Assembly: GCA_030665705.1 (NCBI GenBank)
Contig: DAOUZG010000091.1
Location: 1-7,199 of the forward strand
Direction of reading: 5' to 3'
Source of the DNA: Deltaproteobacteria bacterium
Lineage (GTDB): Bacteria > Myxococcota_A > UBA9160 > SZUA-336
Length of the DNA stretch: 7,199 nt
Every line of letters starts with the position of its first letter. The stretch's first letter is position 1. The translations under genes were made by a program, and so were the position numbers. Below the pieces are notes generated by a model. That model saw only the letters and a program-made list of their open reading frames with translations, ran no database searches and was not told the DNA's origin. Below, in pieces: positions 6,568 through 7,199 of the stretch.

Positions 6568-7199
6568 GGTGGAGATCCGAAGCCGAGCCGCTCGAGCTCC
6601 GCCCGGACCGAGCTCCCCTGCGCGAGAAGCCGCCGCAGGGCTTGCACGGCCGGTCGATCCCACCGGTCGGTGGGAACGGCGAAGTCGTAGTGCTCATCGC
6701 GGACCGGACGAAAGCGGAGGCCCGCCTGCTCTGCCACGGTCTCGATCGTCATGCCCCAGTCGGCGCGCCCCTGCGCCACGGCCGCCGCCACGGCGTAGTG
6801 GGAGCGTGGCTCGTAGGCGTAACCGGGAGGGCGCCGCTCGCCGAGGAGTTCGTCGATCAGGATCCGCGTGCCCGATCCTCGGTTTCGGTTCACCATGCGC
6901 AGCGTGGGGTCGGCCACCAGCTCGTCGGCGTTGCGCAGCTCCTGTCCGAGGGTGGCGATTCCCTGCGTGCGCCGGTAGCCCGGGAGGAGGCGCAGGCCCG
7001 CGCCCAGGAAGGGTGCGTTGTAAGTCCCCGTCTCGGGATCGAGGAGATGGATCGGCGCGACGTCACACTCGCCCCTGCGTGCGGCGGCGAGCCCAGCCTG
7101 ACTCCCCACGGCCATCACCTTGACGGCAAGGCCCTCCCGAACCAGCGCACCGGCGATCACGTCGAGCCCCACGCAGTGGCTCCCGATCACCACCAGGTC
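6564..7199 (-). CDS. PBP-like-domain protein, C-terminal 211 residues (cut by right edge); probable oxyanion-linked regulator or cofactor protein
   Basis: The frame is open to the window edge, so the N-terminus is missing. The visible part is a soluble periplasmic-binding-protein-like domain of the PF12727 type. It opens with VVIGSHCVGLDVIAGAL, then VGSQAGLAAARRGECDVAPIHLLDPETGTYN, MVNRNRGSGTRILID and SHYAVAAAVAQGRADWGM. These blocks (a small-ligand loop, the D-AxIHLLD-TGxYN motif and the NRxxGSGTR loop) are usual for domains fused either to an N-terminal ModE/excisionase-like DNA-binding domain or to MoeA-like molybdopterin enzymes. The part that would tell which is outside the window. No signal peptide can be judged. 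The stop codon overlaps the tupA GTG by 4 bases, making this an upstream partner in the tungstate operon and fitting a metal-sensing regulator. Confidence 0.8.
   Translation of the reverse strand, partial: DLVVIGSHCVGLDVIAGALVREGLAVKVMAVGSQAGLAAARRGECDVAPIHLLDPETGTYNAPFLGAGLRLLPGYRRTQGIATLGQELRNADELVADPTLRMVNRNRGSGTRILIDELLGERRPPGYAYEPRSHYAVAAAVAQGRADWGMTIETVAEQAGLRFRPVRDEHYDFAVPTDRWDRPAVQALRRLLAQGSSVRAELERLGFGSPP

Overview
The window is dense, high-GC bacterial DNA. It has GTG starts, 4-base stop/start overlaps and almost no non-coding sequence. The gene families fit a high-GC environmental proteobacterial, myxobacterial, Desulfobacterota- or Binatota-like lineage. No rRNA or other phylogenetic marker is present, so this placement is only an impression.

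Left half (1-3887): a compact divergent cassette. Leftward from a shared control region (about 1977-2190) run an AMP-forming acyl-CoA synthetase (408-1976) and, 36 bases further on, the N-terminal part of a protein of the glycine/sarcosine/betaine reductase selenoprotein B (GrdB-like) family, cut by the window edge (1-371). Rightward run an AtuA/DUF1446-family protein (2192-3541, possibly starting a few codons earlier) and a small DUF4387 protein (3558-3887). A good sigma70-like promoter with an exact TTGACA -35 box lies in the gap and points at the ligase. The arrangement suggests a catabolic unit in which the ligase activates an organic acid to its CoA thioester and the AtuA/DUF4387 pair acts on that or a related intermediate. 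The substrate and the biochemical role of the AtuA/DUF4387 pair cannot be read from the sequence.

Right half (3896-7199, all leftward): a tightly packed oxyanion-uptake operon, most likely for tungstate (TupABC type). In transcription order it has a PBP-like-domain protein cut by the right edge (a probable molybdate/tungstate-sensing regulator or cofactor-related protein), the periplasmic binding protein (tupA), the permease (tupB) and the ATPase with tandem TOBE domains (tupC). The joints are a 4-base overlap, a 6-base gap and another 4-base overlap, so the genes are probably translationally coupled. The operon converges on the AtuA/DUF4387 operon with only 8 bases between stop codons.

No tRNA, rRNA, mobile element, CRISPR array or obvious rho-independent terminator was seen. 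The most interesting item is the divergent ligase/GrdB-like//AtuA/DUF4387 cassette, whose combined function appears uncharacterised.
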